A stretch of 64,000 nucleotides of DNA. It comes from Clostridia bacterium. GTDB taxonomy: Bacteria; Bacillota; Clostridia; Christensenellales; Aristaeellaceae. The notes beneath the pieces were generated by a model, which saw only the letters and a list, made by a program, of their open reading frames with translations, did not search any database and was not told the origin of the DNA. Below are positions 23,755-32,092 of this stretch, in pieces. Position 1 is the stretch's first letter. Every line of letters begins with the position of its first letter. The position numbers and the translations under genes are program-made. The DNA is taken from contig JAFQQT010000010.1 of assembly GCA_017410455.1 (NCBI GenBank), forward strand, positions 1 through 64,000, in the 5' to 3' direction.

Positions 23755-24564
23755 TCACAGTTCCTTGCCGGGGAAGAGCAGCATCTGGCTCACGGGCGCA
23801 CCGCCGAAGCCGCGCATCAGGCGGGCCTGGGGCTGGCTGGCAGCCATGATGCGCGCCTGTACGTTCTGCACGCCATAGGGCGCGCACAGGGACAGCGCGC
23901 GGCGCAGCAGCTTCTTGCCCATGCCGTTGCCGCGATAGCCGGCGGCGACGTAGATGGCCACCAGCTCCGGCTCGCTCCCGGGTGCGCCGGAGATGATGCA
24001 CTCGGCCACGGGGGTGCGCACATCGCTGTAGAACAGGCCCAGGGCGACGAAGACGGGGTTGCGCGCCAGCATCTGCAGGTACTCCTGGGTGATGTGGGTC
24101 AGGCCGTTCTGCGCCATGTTGGCGATGAGGGCATTCTGCTGCTGGATGGTGTTGAGGGGGATGGGCGCAAAGGTGCAGCCGAAGGTCTCCGGGCCGCCAT
24201 CCTGGGGCACCTGCAGCATCACCAGCTCCTCGGCGTTGCCCACCGTCAGGCCGTTGTGGAGGCAGAAGTTCAGCAGGCGGGTATCGCGGGGGTTCACGTC
24301 GGTGTAGACATAGGCCGCCACATGGGGGTGCTGCTGACGCAGCTGCAGCGCACGGCCCATCAGCGCGCCGAAGAGCATATACTCCGCCTCGGGCGTGCAC
24401 TCCATGCTGAAATAGATGCGCACCGGCCGGTCGGGATAGATCGCGGGCTGGTAGAGGTAGCACACATAACCGCGGCCACACATCACGCCCTGGTCGTTGA
24501 CCACGTCAAACACATTTTCGGGGTGGATGTTGTTCACCGGCCCCGAGGGATGAATCACCTGCAT
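23755..24564 (-). CDS. GNAT family N-acetyltransferase
   Basis: A 269-residue protein with a duplicated-looking GNAT layout: the N-terminal half (residues about 40-120, VCYLYQPAIYPDRPVRIYF, VYTDVNPRD) is a degenerate copy and the C-terminal half (about 150-265) has the acetyl-CoA loop AAGYRGNGMGKKLLRRAL. The ATG at 24564 shares one base with the stop of the Lgt-like gene (TGATG) and uses its GGAGG, so expression is coupled. Substrate unknown. Confidence 0.88.
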   Translation of the reverse strand: MQVIHPSGPVNNIHPENVFDVVNDQGVMCGRGYVCYLYQPAIYPDRPVRIYFSMECTPEAEYMLFGALMGRALQLRQQHPHVAAYVYTDVNPRDTRLLNFCLHNGLTVGNAEELVMLQVPQDGGPETFGCTFAPIPLNTIQQQNALIANMAQNGLTHITQEYLQMLARNPVFVALGLFYSDVRTPVAECIISGAPGSEPELVAIYVAAGYRGNGMGKKLLRRALSLCAPYGVQNVQARIMAASQPQARLMRGFGGAPVSQMLLFPGKEL

Positions 24565-25703
24565 CAGGCAGCCTCCTTCCGGCCGTCAGCGATGGCCACG
24601 GACAGCATCAGCGCCACCACGGCCAGCACATCCAGCACATACAGGGCGGTGTTGTCGCCGCCGAACATCCTGATCTTGCCGTCCAGGGCGAACTCGACCA
24701 CGATCACCACGCCAACGCCCAGGGCAAACAGCACGATGCGCAGCGTTTCCCAGGCCTTCCAGCCGCCGCGCCGCACCCGGCGCACAATGCGGGTGACGAG
24801 GATGAAGGCCAGCACCGCCGCCGCCGCGATCATGTTCAGGCACACGAAGCCGAAGCGGATCAGCTCATCGCCACGCATGGACTCAAAGATCAGCTGCCAC
24901 GCGCTGATGATGGCCAGGCCCACTTCCGCCACGCGCCCCGCAGGCGCACGACGCGCCAGCAGCACCACGCCGGCAATCAGCGCCGCTGCCGCCGCGATGG
25001 CCTCGTAGATCCAGACCTTCATCACCGGGTCGTCCCACTCGTTCACGCCGGTGAAGGGCAGCATCCGCAGCGCCTCGGCGGCACGGGTGTTGGCCATGCC
25101 CTGGCTGGTGAACATCTCGCCCGCGCGGCCCGCCACCATCACCAGCAGCGCGCCCACGATCACCATGTCCAGCACCTGAGGCAGGCGCATGCCGGTCATC
25201 TTCCACGCGATCACGCCGCCCAGGAGCGCGCCAAGGATGGCGCCATACATCGTGTAGCCGCCCTGCCAGAACTGCACAGGGAAGCTCCAGTCGCCCGCCA
25301 GGTCATTGACGATATAGCCCCAGCGGACAGCGCAGTACATCCAGTGGCCCATCAGCAGCGCGAACAGGCCGCTGAGCACCGCTGTGGCCGCGCCCTTTTC
25401 CGCACCCGCCGGGCACATCAGCGCCATGACCAGCAAGGCCAGCACGCCGCCGATGGCGATGCACAGCCCGTAGCCCGTCACCGAAAGGGGAATAGGCTCC
25501 TCCCATGCGTCCACCAGGCCGGTGTCCAGCGTCAGCAGCGACCAGGCCGTGGCGTCCCCGGCGCGGAACTCCTCCAGGGTACCGGTGTATTCCAGCTTCA
25601 GCGCGGGCGAAGAGGGCACCAGCGCCAGCGCGAACACCGCCACCACCATGCACAGCACCACCGTGACCACCACGCCGGCAAAACTCAGTTTCTTATCCTT
25701 CAT
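24564..25703 (-). CDS. Lgt-like prolipoprotein diacylglyceryl transferase homologue, divergent
   Basis: A 379-residue membrane protein of about nine helices resembling Lgt, which moves a diacylglyceryl group to lipobox cysteines. The Lgt core can be followed: FWQGGYTMYGAILGALLGG, then GRAGEMFTSQGM in place of the GRxGNFxNxE signature, then IFESMRGDELIRFGF. The Arg of GR is kept but the Asn and Glu are not, and an extra N-terminal extracytoplasmic stretch and two C-terminal helices are present. It may be a paralogue with a changed substrate rather than the main Lgt. ATG 25703 follows AGGAG. Confidence 0.7.
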   Translation of the reverse strand: MKDKKLSFAGVVVTVVLCMVVAVFALALVPSSPALKLEYTGTLEEFRAGDATAWSLLTLDTGLVDAWEEPIPLSVTGYGLCIAIGGVLALLVMALMCPAGAEKGAATAVLSGLFALLMGHWMYCAVRWGYIVNDLAGDWSFPVQFWQGGYTMYGAILGALLGGVIAWKMTGMRLPQVLDMVIVGALLVMVAGRAGEMFTSQGMANTRAAEALRMLPFTGVNEWDDPVMKVWIYEAIAAAAALIAGVVLLARRAPAGRVAEVGLAIISAWQLIFESMRGDELIRFGFVCLNMIAAAAVLAFILVTRIVRRVRRGGWKAWETLRIVLFALGVGVVIVVEFALDGKIRMFGGDNTALYVLDVLAVVALMLSVAIADGRKEAA

Positions 25704-25754
25704 TGTGTATCTCCTGCATGCATTGCTGCGGGTCTGCACAGAAACCCAGCATCT

Positions 25755-25783
25755 ATTATAGCGCGTTTGCCCGCGCATTGCAA
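25755..25783 (-). promoter_or_regulatory. Promoter of the Lgt-like/GNAT operon
   Basis: Minus strand TTGCAA (25778-25783), 17 bases, TATAAT (25755-25760). Confidence 0.8.
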
Positions 25784-25799
25784 GCCATTGGCGAATTTG

Positions 25800-26627
25800 T
25801 TACGATTCCCCCAGCAGCGTCATCAGCCCCAGCGCCAGCAGGAAGGACAGGCCGCCATGCACCGCCTGCCAGAGGATCTGCCGCCCCAGGGGCATCGCCT
25901 GCGCCCCCGCCGCAGCCCGGTTCTGCGTCAGGATGGCCATGCCGCCCGCGCCCGTCACCCCGGCGATCAGCGCCGTCCGCCAGGCCAGGGGCAGCGGCTG
26001 CTGCGAGAGCTGCCGAACGCCGCAGGTCACCTCCAGCAGCGCCGAAAGGGGCAGCGCCATCCCCGGCAGCCATTCGGCCGCAAAGGCCGCCAGCACGCGC
26101 CAGACTGCCATCGTCCCGCAGACGGTCAGGAGCGTCCGGGCCGTCTGCTCCACCGCCGCGCCCAGGGTCAGCGGGGCCTGTGCTGCCGGGGCCTCTCCCC
26201 CGCCCGATGCGCCGCGCATGCCACCCGCCGCCATCGCGCCGGCTGCCGCGCCCCCCGCCAGCACGCTGATGAGCAGCACCCACCCCGCCCGCGCCGAGCC
26301 CAGCCATCCCCCGCAGGTCCCCAGGAGGAACATGGGGCTCATCGTGGCCGCAGCCACGCAGACGAAGCGGTGCTCCCGCCCCGTCAGGCCGCTCAGCGCA
26401 GCCAGCCGCGCCCCCGTGGGCGAGCCGCCGCACCACCCCAGCAGCACCAGCAGGCCGGGTGAAAGGCTGCGGCACCGGCTGACGAGCATCGAGGAAAGCA
26501 CCATGTAGGGCAGCAGCCCGGGCATCACCGCCGTCACAAACAGGCGGCAGGAATCCCGCACCGCTCCCATCGCCATTTCCGACCGGAAGAGCAGCAGCGC
26601 CATCGCCGCCGCCAGCATCAGCCGCAT
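25800..26627 (-). CDS. YlbJ-like nucleoside-recognition (Gate) membrane protein
   Basis: A 275-residue membrane protein of about eight helices. Resemblance to sporulation protein YlbJ rests on the order VMPGLLPYMVLSSMLV, a glycine turn WCGGSPTGARL, ATMSPMFLLGT, and a second half repeating the gate pattern (TGAGGMAILTQN). YlbJ is needed for heat-resistant spores in Bacillus; whether this species sporulates is not shown. ATG at 26627 follows AGGGGG by seven bases. It lies behind the terminator of the GH28 operon; I found no clear own promoter. Confidence 0.7.
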   Translation of the reverse strand: MRLMLAAAMALLLFRSEMAMGAVRDSCRLFVTAVMPGLLPYMVLSSMLVSRCRSLSPGLLVLLGWCGGSPTGARLAALSGLTGREHRFVCVAAATMSPMFLLGTCGGWLGSARAGWVLLISVLAGGAAAGAMAAGGMRGASGGGEAPAAQAPLTLGAAVEQTARTLLTVCGTMAVWRVLAAFAAEWLPGMALPLSALLEVTCGVRQLSQQPLPLAWRTALIAGVTGAGGMAILTQNRAAAGAQAMPLGRQILWQAVHGGLSFLLALGLMTLLGES

Positions 26628-26673
26628 CACATCACCCCCTGATACAGCCTATGCCGCCCGTCCAGGCGCAAGA

Positions 26674-26704
26674 AGAAAAGCGCCCCCACGATGGGAAGCG
26701 CTTC
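26674..26704 (-). terminator. Terminator after the GH28 gene
   Basis: Minus strand AAGCGCTTCCC pairs imperfectly with GGGGGCGCTT, followed by TTCTTCTT. Confidence 0.65.
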
Positions 26705-26717
26705 GGCGTTTCTGCAT

Positions 26718-27974
26718 TCACTCCACGAGGGTCACGTTCACGTTTTCGACCGCTGCATCGCGGATCAGGCCCTCAGCATAACCATCCGTCTTCGCGCGGA
26801 TGGTCAGGTTCCTTAGCGTGAAGCGGCTCAGCTGATACTGATCCGGTCTGGCGGACACGTTGAAGAACGCATCGCAGTCCAGGTCGCAGTCCGCCAGCGT
26901 CACCGCATCGGCGTAGGACATGGGCGCATCCGCCCGGCCCTTCAGGTCGAAGAACTGCGTCCAGGGCTGGATGTAGACCACATTGCGCACGCGGCCGCTC
27001 ATGCCCTCCACGCGGATGTGCTCATAGCGCTGGGGCGTGTCGGGGCGCATCTTGAGCCAGAGCAGGTTGCTGGCGTAACCGATGCGGCAGTTGCGCAGGA
27101 TGATGTTGCGGTCATGCACCGACTCCGACCCGCAGGTGAGGCAGCCGTGGCAGAATTCATAGTCGCAGTCCTCGATGAGGACGCGCTCGTTGCTGCCGTT
27201 TTCCGGCTGCGTGTCCGCCCAGGGGCCCTTGCCGCCCTTGAGGACGATGGAGTCGTCGTTGACGTGCAGGCTGCAGCCCTTCACCAGCACATCGTGACAT
27301 ACATCGATATCCAGCGCGTCGCTGCTGGGGGCGCGCACGCCCTCGGTGGGCGCTGTGATACGCACGTTCAGGTACCGCACATGGTCGCACCGGTAGAGGT
27401 GGTTCGTCCAGAACTGCGGGTTGCGCATCGTCACCCCGGCGACAGTCACATTGCTGCAGCCCGACAGGTACACCAGGCGGGCGCGCTGCTCATCCTTGTT
27501 GGTGCATTTCGGGTTCCATTTGCGCCGCAGCCAGAAGGCCTTCCACGCCCGCAGGCCGTTGCCGTCGATCACGCCGCTGCCGCAGATGGTGAAGCCATCG
27601 AGCCCGTCGGCGTTGATCAGCGCGGCAAAGTAGGTGCAGCTCTCCCCCTCGATGCGCGTGGGCAGGAGGGGGTAATCGCTGATATCATCGCTGCCCAGCA
27701 GCACCGCGCCCTCCTCCAGGTACAGGTTCACGCCCTGGCGGAAGAAGAGTGCGCCGGTCAGGAACGTCCCCCGGGGGATGACGAGCACGCCGCCGCCCCG
27801 GGCCGCAATGCGGTCAATCAGGGCCTGCAGCGCCTCCGTCTGCAGCGTGCCGTCGCCGCGCACGCCGTGCTCCGTGGCCACGTAAGGCTTGCCCAGCGCC
27901 GCCAGCTCCGGAACCTCCGCGCCGTGGAACCAGGCGTCCATGGGCGTGCCGTCGGGGAAGAACTCCTGCCTCAT
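26718..27974 (-). CDS. GH28 polygalacturonase-type glycoside hydrolase
   Basis: A 418-residue right-handed beta-helix enzyme, without signal peptide, acting on pectin-derived galacturonides or related oligomers inside the cell. It starts with the pectate-lyase 3 type segment (GVRGDGTLQTEALQALID, GGGVLVIPRGTFLTG) and contains the GH28 acid cluster as SSDALDIDVC and VNDDSIVLKGG; the usual GHG-x-S is replaced by TCGSESVHDRN and the RIK by WLKMR, as in exo-acting members. RBS AGGAGG; 12 bases after the Nudix gene, so in the same operon. Confidence 0.9.
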   Translation of the reverse strand: MRQEFFPDGTPMDAWFHGAEVPELAALGKPYVATEHGVRGDGTLQTEALQALIDRIAARGGGVLVIPRGTFLTGALFFRQGVNLYLEEGAVLLGSDDISDYPLLPTRIEGESCTYFAALINADGLDGFTICGSGVIDGNGLRAWKAFWLRRKWNPKCTNKDEQRARLVYLSGCSNVTVAGVTMRNPQFWTNHLYRCDHVRYLNVRITAPTEGVRAPSSDALDIDVCHDVLVKGCSLHVNDDSIVLKGGKGPWADTQPENGSNERVLIEDCDYEFCHGCLTCGSESVHDRNIILRNCRIGYASNLLWLKMRPDTPQRYEHIRVEGMSGRVRNVVYIQPWTQFFDLKGRADAPMSYADAVTLADCDLDCDAFFNVSARPDQYQLSRFTLRNLTIRAKTDGYAEGLIRDAAVENVNVTLVE

Positions 27975-27986
27975 ACCTGCCTCCTG

Positions 27987-28391
27987 TCAGCCCAGCCGCT
28001 CATCCACGCGGCGGAGGATGTCCTTGGTACTGCCGTAGGTCAATGTCCTGATGGCCGCCTCCACCGGCAGCACCAGCACCCCCAGCACCTGCGTGCGGTC
28101 CGCCACGGGGGTCTGGTTCTCATAGTAGGCCATGAACCAGCTCACCCGCTTCAGGTCGCCCCCGGCGATGGGGTATTCATCCACCATCACGGGCTGAAAG
28201 GTGTGCAGCATCGCCCGCACGCCGGTTTCCTCACGCACCTCGCGCAGGGCCGTCTGGGCCAGGGTCTCTCCCGGCTCCACATGGCCCTTGGGCAGGCCGT
28301 AGCTGCCGTTTTTCTCGCGGACGAGCACATAGTGCCGCACGCCGTCGATGACGGTGTACAGCGCCGCGCCCGCAGACTGAATCAGTGCCAT
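27987..28391 (-). CDS. Nudix hydrolase
   Basis: A 134-residue pyrophosphohydrolase. The Nudix box is complete: GHVEPGETLAQTALREVREETGV (G-x5-E-x7-R-E-x2-E-E-x-G). The N-terminus SAGAALYTVIDGVRHYVLV resembles bis(5'-nucleosyl)-tetraphosphatase type members. ATG 28391 is preceded by AGGAGGT. It lies between the aminotransferase and GH28 genes on the same strand. Confidence 0.93.
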   Translation of the reverse strand: MALIQSAGAALYTVIDGVRHYVLVREKNGSYGLPKGHVEPGETLAQTALREVREETGVRAMLHTFQPVMVDEYPIAGGDLKRVSWFMAYYENQTPVADRTQVLGVLVLPVEAAIRTLTYGSTKDILRRVDERLG

Positions 28392-28432
28392 ATCGCACCT
28401 CCTGTTAAACCATCTTGCGCCCAAAGGCGGCG

Positions 28433-29614
28433 TCAGTCAGCCTGACATGCGCCCTCCAGGGCCTTCCTGAGCCGCATCACGCCCTCGGTGATATGGCGGC
28501 GCGGGCAGCCGATGTTGATGCGCAGGAAGCCCTCGCCGCCTTCGCCGAAGAAGCCGCCGCCGGTGAAGACCACGCCGTGCTCCGCCGTGCGCTTTTCCAG
28601 CGTCGCGCCGTCCAGGCCGTAGGCCCGCAGGTCGAGCCAGCCCAGGTAGGTGGCCGTCATGGGCGAGAGCACCGCCCGGGGCAGATGCTCCTTCACCAGC
28701 GACGCGAGATGGTCCCGGTTGCCGGCCAGGTAGTCCATCAGGCCATCCAGCCAGGCGTCGCCGTGCTCATAGGCGGCGCGGGTGGCCTCCAGGGCAAAGA
28801 TGTTGCCGCAGGTGACGCCGGCGCGGTTCTTCTCCTGCTGCAGGGCAGCGCGGAGCTTCTCATCCGGGCAGATGCAGGTCGCCTGCTGGAGCCCGGCCAG
28901 GTTGAAGGTCTTGCTGGCCGCGCAGAAGGACAGCACGTTCTCCTGCGTGACGGACAGGATGGGCACGAAAGTCTCCGGCGCGTAGACAAAGTCCGCGTGG
29001 ATCTCGTCGGAGACCAGCGGGACGTTGTAGCGGCGCAGCAGCTCCGCGAGCGCGGTCAGCTCCTCCCGCGTCCACGCGCGGGACACCGGGTTGTGGGGGC
29101 TGCAGAGCACCATCAGCTTCGCGCCCTGCTGCAGGCGGGTTTCCACCGCCGCCAGATCCATGTCATAGCCGCCATCCTCCCGGCGGATCAGGGGCGCATC
29201 CATCAGCTTGCGCTCCGTGGCCTCCACGCTGAAGCGGAACGGGCCATACACCGGGGACTGGATGATGACCCCGTCCCCCGGCTGCGTCAGGGCGAGGATG
29301 GCCAGCTTGATGCCCGTCACCACGCAGGGCAGCATCGTCAGCGCCTCCGGGGCGATGGTCAGGCCGTGGCGGCGCTGCCAGAAGCTGATGAGCGCCTGCC
29401 AGTCGTCCTCCTCCACGCCCGTGTAGCCGAAGGTGGGGTGGCCTGCGCGGCGCAGGATCGCCTCCTGCACCTCCGGCGGGCTGGGGAAGTCCATGTCCGC
29501 CACCCACAGGGGCAGCACGCCCGAACCGTGCTCCTTCCGCATGCCGTCCCACTTCTCGCACCGGGTGCCCACGCGGTACAGACCGGCGTCAAAGAATTCC
29601 TGATCAAACTTCAT
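28433..29614 (-). CDS. PatB/MalY-type PLP aminotransferase or cystathionine beta-lyase
   Basis: A 393-residue class I/II PLP enzyme of the MalY/PatB branch, which cleaves cystathionine or cysteine conjugates. Motifs: LPLWVADMDFPSPPEV near residue 37, VSDEIHADFVY, and the PLP lysine in CAASKTFNLAGLQ; C-terminal GFLRINIGCPR binds the carboxylate. The ATG at 29614 is chosen (AGGAGG at nine bases) over one two codons earlier. It overlaps the end of the methyltransferase gene by 11 bases. Confidence 0.93.
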   Translation of the reverse strand: MKFDQEFFDAGLYRVGTRCEKWDGMRKEHGSGVLPLWVADMDFPSPPEVQEAILRRAGHPTFGYTGVEEDDWQALISFWQRRHGLTIAPEALTMLPCVVTGIKLAILALTQPGDGVIIQSPVYGPFRFSVEATERKLMDAPLIRREDGGYDMDLAAVETRLQQGAKLMVLCSPHNPVSRAWTREELTALAELLRRYNVPLVSDEIHADFVYAPETFVPILSVTQENVLSFCAASKTFNLAGLQQATCICPDEKLRAALQQEKNRAGVTCGNIFALEATRAAYEHGDAWLDGLMDYLAGNRDHLASLVKEHLPRAVLSPMTATYLGWLDLRAYGLDGATLEKRTAEHGVVFTGGGFFGEGGEGFLRINIGCPRRHITEGVMRLRKALEGACQAD

Positions 29615-30227
29615 CGTCATTGCCCTCCTGCGCCACGGGTTCACTCGCCTTCAGCACCCAGAATCCGCCGGACTTGTCCAGCTTCTCCACCGTGCAAAAG
29701 AGCGTCCTGAGGTACTTCACGCAGCTCTCCGCGCCCTGCTGCTTGCGGATCACCAGATACAGCGCGCCGCCTTCCTTCAGGCTGACGGCCGCATCGGCAA
29801 ACATCCGGTAGATCACCTGCTTGCCCGCGCGGATGGGCGGGTTGGTGACGATGGCGTCAAAGCGGCGGCCCATCACCGCTGCCATGCCGTCGGACTCGAT
29901 GACCTCCGCAGCAACGCCGTTGCGCTGGCAGTTCTGGCGCGTCAGATCCAGGGCGCGGTGGTTCACATCCGCCATGACCACGCGGGCGTCGCGGTTCGCT
30001 TTGGCGATGGCCACGCCGATGGCGCCCCAGCCGCAGCCCAGGTCCAGCACATCCCCGTTAAGGGACGGCAGCGCGTCCAGCAGCAGACGGCTGCCCACGT
30101 CAAGCTCCCCCTTGGAGAACACGCCCGCATCGGTCATGAAGTTCAGCCCGTACCCGCGATAAGGGAAAGCACAGGGCACGGGGCGCGACTCGCTCTGCGG
30201 GTCGGCGGTGTAATACTGGTCGTTCAT
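29604..30227 (-). CDS. RsmC-like class I SAM methyltransferase
   Basis: A 207-residue methyltransferase. SAM motif I is VLDLGCGWGAIGVAIA (about 60-75), motif IV is TNPPIRAGK, typical of the RsmC/YbxB branch acting on guanine N2 of 16S rRNA. The start at 30227 uses GGAGG seven bases upstream. Single-domain RsmC-like proteins such as this are common in Firmicutes. Confidence 0.92.
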   Translation of the reverse strand: MNDQYYTADPQSESRPVPCAFPYRGYGLNFMTDAGVFSKGELDVGSRLLLDALPSLNGDVLDLGCGWGAIGVAIAKANRDARVVMADVNHRALDLTRQNCQRNGVAAEVIESDGMAAVMGRRFDAIVTNPPIRAGKQVIYRMFADAAVSLKEGGALYLVIRKQQGAESCVKYLRTLFCTVEKLDKSGGFWVLKASEPVAQEGNDDEV

Positions 30228-30280
30228 TGCTTCGCCTCCATTTGCGGCCATCACCGCCACGGCGGCGCTGGCTACACTTG

Positions 30281-30313
30281 ACCATTGCAAGCAATGGTAT
30301 TGCAAGCAATGGT
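30281..30313. repeat. Short hairpin repeat (ATTGCAAGCAATGGT twice)
   Basis: A 15-base unit ATTGCAAGCAATGGT occurs twice head to tail; each is itself nearly palindromic (ATTGC-AA-GCAAT) and the first extends to ACCATTGC/GCAATGGT. It lies in the 91 bases between the RsuA-like and methyltransferase genes. The core recurs in the hairpin at 62986-63003. Confidence 0.7.
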
Positions 30314-30318
30314 CTGCG

Positions 30319-31068
30319 TTAGTCGGGCTTGCGCACGACCTCCAGATGCGCATCCCGATAGAGCGCAGCGATCTCGTCTTCCGTCAGTTCACGCCAGCTT
30401 CCCTCGGGGAGGTCGTCCGGCAGAGTCAGCGCGCCGAAGCTCAGCCGGTGCAGCTGCACCACCTCGCGCCCCACGGCGCGGAACATGCGCTTGACCTGGT
30501 GGAACTTGCCCTCGCGGATGGTCAGCACGGCCACGTCGGGTGCTTCCAGCGTGAGCTCCGCCGGCAGCGCGTCGAAGGCAGGTTCCTTGCCATCAGCGGG
30601 GATGTGCATCCCGGCAGCGAAGGCCGCGATGTGCTCCTGCCCCAGCGCGCCATCCACCGTGGCGCGGTAGGTCTTGTCCACATGCCGGCCCGGGGCCAGC
30701 AGGCGATGGTTCATTTCGCCGTCGGTGGTCAGCAGCAGCAGGCCCGTGGTGTCCTTGTCCAGCCGGCCCACGGGCATGCAGCCGATGGCCCCGTACACAT
30801 CCGGCAGCAGGTCCATCACGGTGGGCTGCTTCTTATCCCGGGCGGCGGTGAGGAGTCCGGCGGGCTTGTGCAGCATCACATGGCGGACGAGGCGGCCATC
30901 AACAGCTGCGCCCTGCACGGTCAGCTGTGCGGTGCGCTCATCCACCTGCTTCCCGGGGTCGGTCACGATGGCGCCGTTCACCTTCACCCCGCCCTTGCGG
31001 ATCAGCTTCTGCACCTCGCTCCGGCTGCCCGTGCCCAGGGTCACCAGCCATCTGTCAAGCCTGAGCAT
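30319..31068 (-). CDS. RsuA/RluB-family pseudouridine synthase
   Basis: A 249-residue rRNA pseudouridine synthase. N-terminal S4 RNA-binding domain (MLRLDRWLVTLGTGSRSEVQ, then IRKGGVKVNG), catalytic motif GRLDKDTTGLLLLT with the essential Asp, and the C-terminal REGKFHQVKRMFRAVG. The target is most likely 16S U516 as for RsuA, but RluB/RluF-like roles cannot be excluded. Its start overlaps the upstream membrane protein gene by 14 bases. Confidence 0.95.
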   Translation of the reverse strand: MLRLDRWLVTLGTGSRSEVQKLIRKGGVKVNGAIVTDPGKQVDERTAQLTVQGAAVDGRLVRHVMLHKPAGLLTAARDKKQPTVMDLLPDVYGAIGCMPVGRLDKDTTGLLLLTTDGEMNHRLLAPGRHVDKTYRATVDGALGQEHIAAFAAGMHIPADGKEPAFDALPAELTLEAPDVAVLTIREGKFHQVKRMFRAVGREVVQLHRLSFGALTLPDDLPEGSWRELTEDEIAALYRDAHLEVVRKPD

Positions 31069-31975
31069 CGTTCTTCTCCCCGCCGGTCTTCAGCTGCGGA
31101 TAGTCCGCCTTCGCCTGCTCATGGGCCGCCACGGCGGGCAGCAGCTGCTTGAAGGGCACCATGGGCACGAACAGCAGCGCAAAGGCCGCCGCGATGAGGT
31201 ACGCCTTCTCGCCCAGATCGGGCACCGTCAGGCTGTTCATGAGGAACATCTGCGCGAAGTTCAGCACGAAGGCCTTCAGGTCGCTCATGAGCACCGCAAG
31301 CGTCACCGCCATAAAGGGCAGGAACACCACGAAGCCCAACGCCCAGAGGAACATCACCTTCAGGCGCTTGCCGCGCAGGAGCTTCTTCTCCTCCAGCGCC
31401 GCAGCGTGGCGGTTGCCGCAGTGCACCGCGCAGCCGATCACCGGCAGGATGAAGGTGCACAGGATCACAATGACCGCGTTGATCACGCCATTGATCGTGC
31501 TGCTGCCCAGCTTTCCGAACCACTTCATCACCGTGATGCCATCCATGCCCTCAAGGCCCCACAGGCTCATGACCCAGCGCACCAGCGCGCCCTGGCCGAT
31601 ATACGCCTGCACCAGCAGCACCACGCCCGCAATGGGCAGCGCCATCCAGGCCAGCATCTTCAGCGTGCCCGCCAGGCCGCGCCCCAGCTTGCCCCAGTAG
31701 CCCTCGAAGCTGATCAGCCGCGGGCTGAGCACCCGCCCGCCATAGAGCATGTCCTGCATGGCGATGGCGTAGTTCTGCCGCGCCGGCAGGGCGATGAACA
31801 CATACAGCGGCACGCACAGCCACGCAAGGGCCGCCGTCTCCGGCACGAGCAGGAACATCAGCGGCGCCAGGCACATCGCCCGCAGCGCAGCTTCAACCAG
31901 ATACGCGCCCATCAGGCCGAAGAAATTCTTCACATACGCTTTCGCGCTTTCCATCAATACGGTGCCGATTTTCAT
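31055..31975 (-). CDS. Polytopic membrane protein of unknown function
   Basis: A 306-residue protein with about seven hydrophobic helices (first at residues 17-45; later LAWMALPIAGVVLLVQAYIG and AVIVILCTFILPVIG) and a hydrophilic, charged C-terminal tail. The overall look is that of DUF624/DUF975-like membrane proteins, but I cannot assign a family. ATG 31975 follows AAGGGG. It heads the transcript containing the RsuA-like gene and has a good promoter. Confidence 0.8.
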   Translation of the reverse strand: MKIGTVLMESAKAYVKNFFGLMGAYLVEAALRAMCLAPLMFLLVPETAALAWLCVPLYVFIALPARQNYAIAMQDMLYGGRVLSPRLISFEGYWGKLGRGLAGTLKMLAWMALPIAGVVLLVQAYIGQGALVRWVMSLWGLEGMDGITVMKWFGKLGSSTINGVINAVIVILCTFILPVIGCAVHCGNRHAAALEEKKLLRGKRLKVMFLWALGFVVFLPFMAVTLAVLMSDLKAFVLNFAQMFLMNSLTVPDLGEKAYLIAAAFALLFVPMVPFKQLLPAVAAHEQAKADYPQLKTGGEKNDAQA

Positions 31976-32009
31976 TGGAAAATCCCCTTTCCCGACAATC
32001 CTTCACCTT

Positions 32010-32038
32010 ATTATACAGGAGAAACGCAACAATTGCAA
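32010..32038 (-). promoter_or_regulatory. Promoter of the membrane protein/RsuA operon
   Basis: Minus strand TTGCAA (32033-32038), 17 bases, TATAAT (32010-32015). The TTGCAA hexamer is palindromic and is also the -35 box of the divergent promoter at 32033-32062. Confidence 0.8.
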
Positions 32039-32062
32039 ATGGATATGCGCATGTGGTAGAAT
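32033..32062 (+). promoter_or_regulatory. Promoter of the radical SAM gene
   Basis: TTGCAA (32033-32038), 18 bases, TAGAAT (32057-32062) with extended TGTGG. It shares its -35 box with the minus-strand promoter. Confidence 0.65.
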
Positions 32063-32092
32063 GTTCATGAGAAAAACACGGAGGATCCCGCC

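Noticed and set aside
30281-30313. Intrinsic terminator between the RsuA-like and methyltransferase genes
   Set aside because: The hairpins have no T-tract on either strand.
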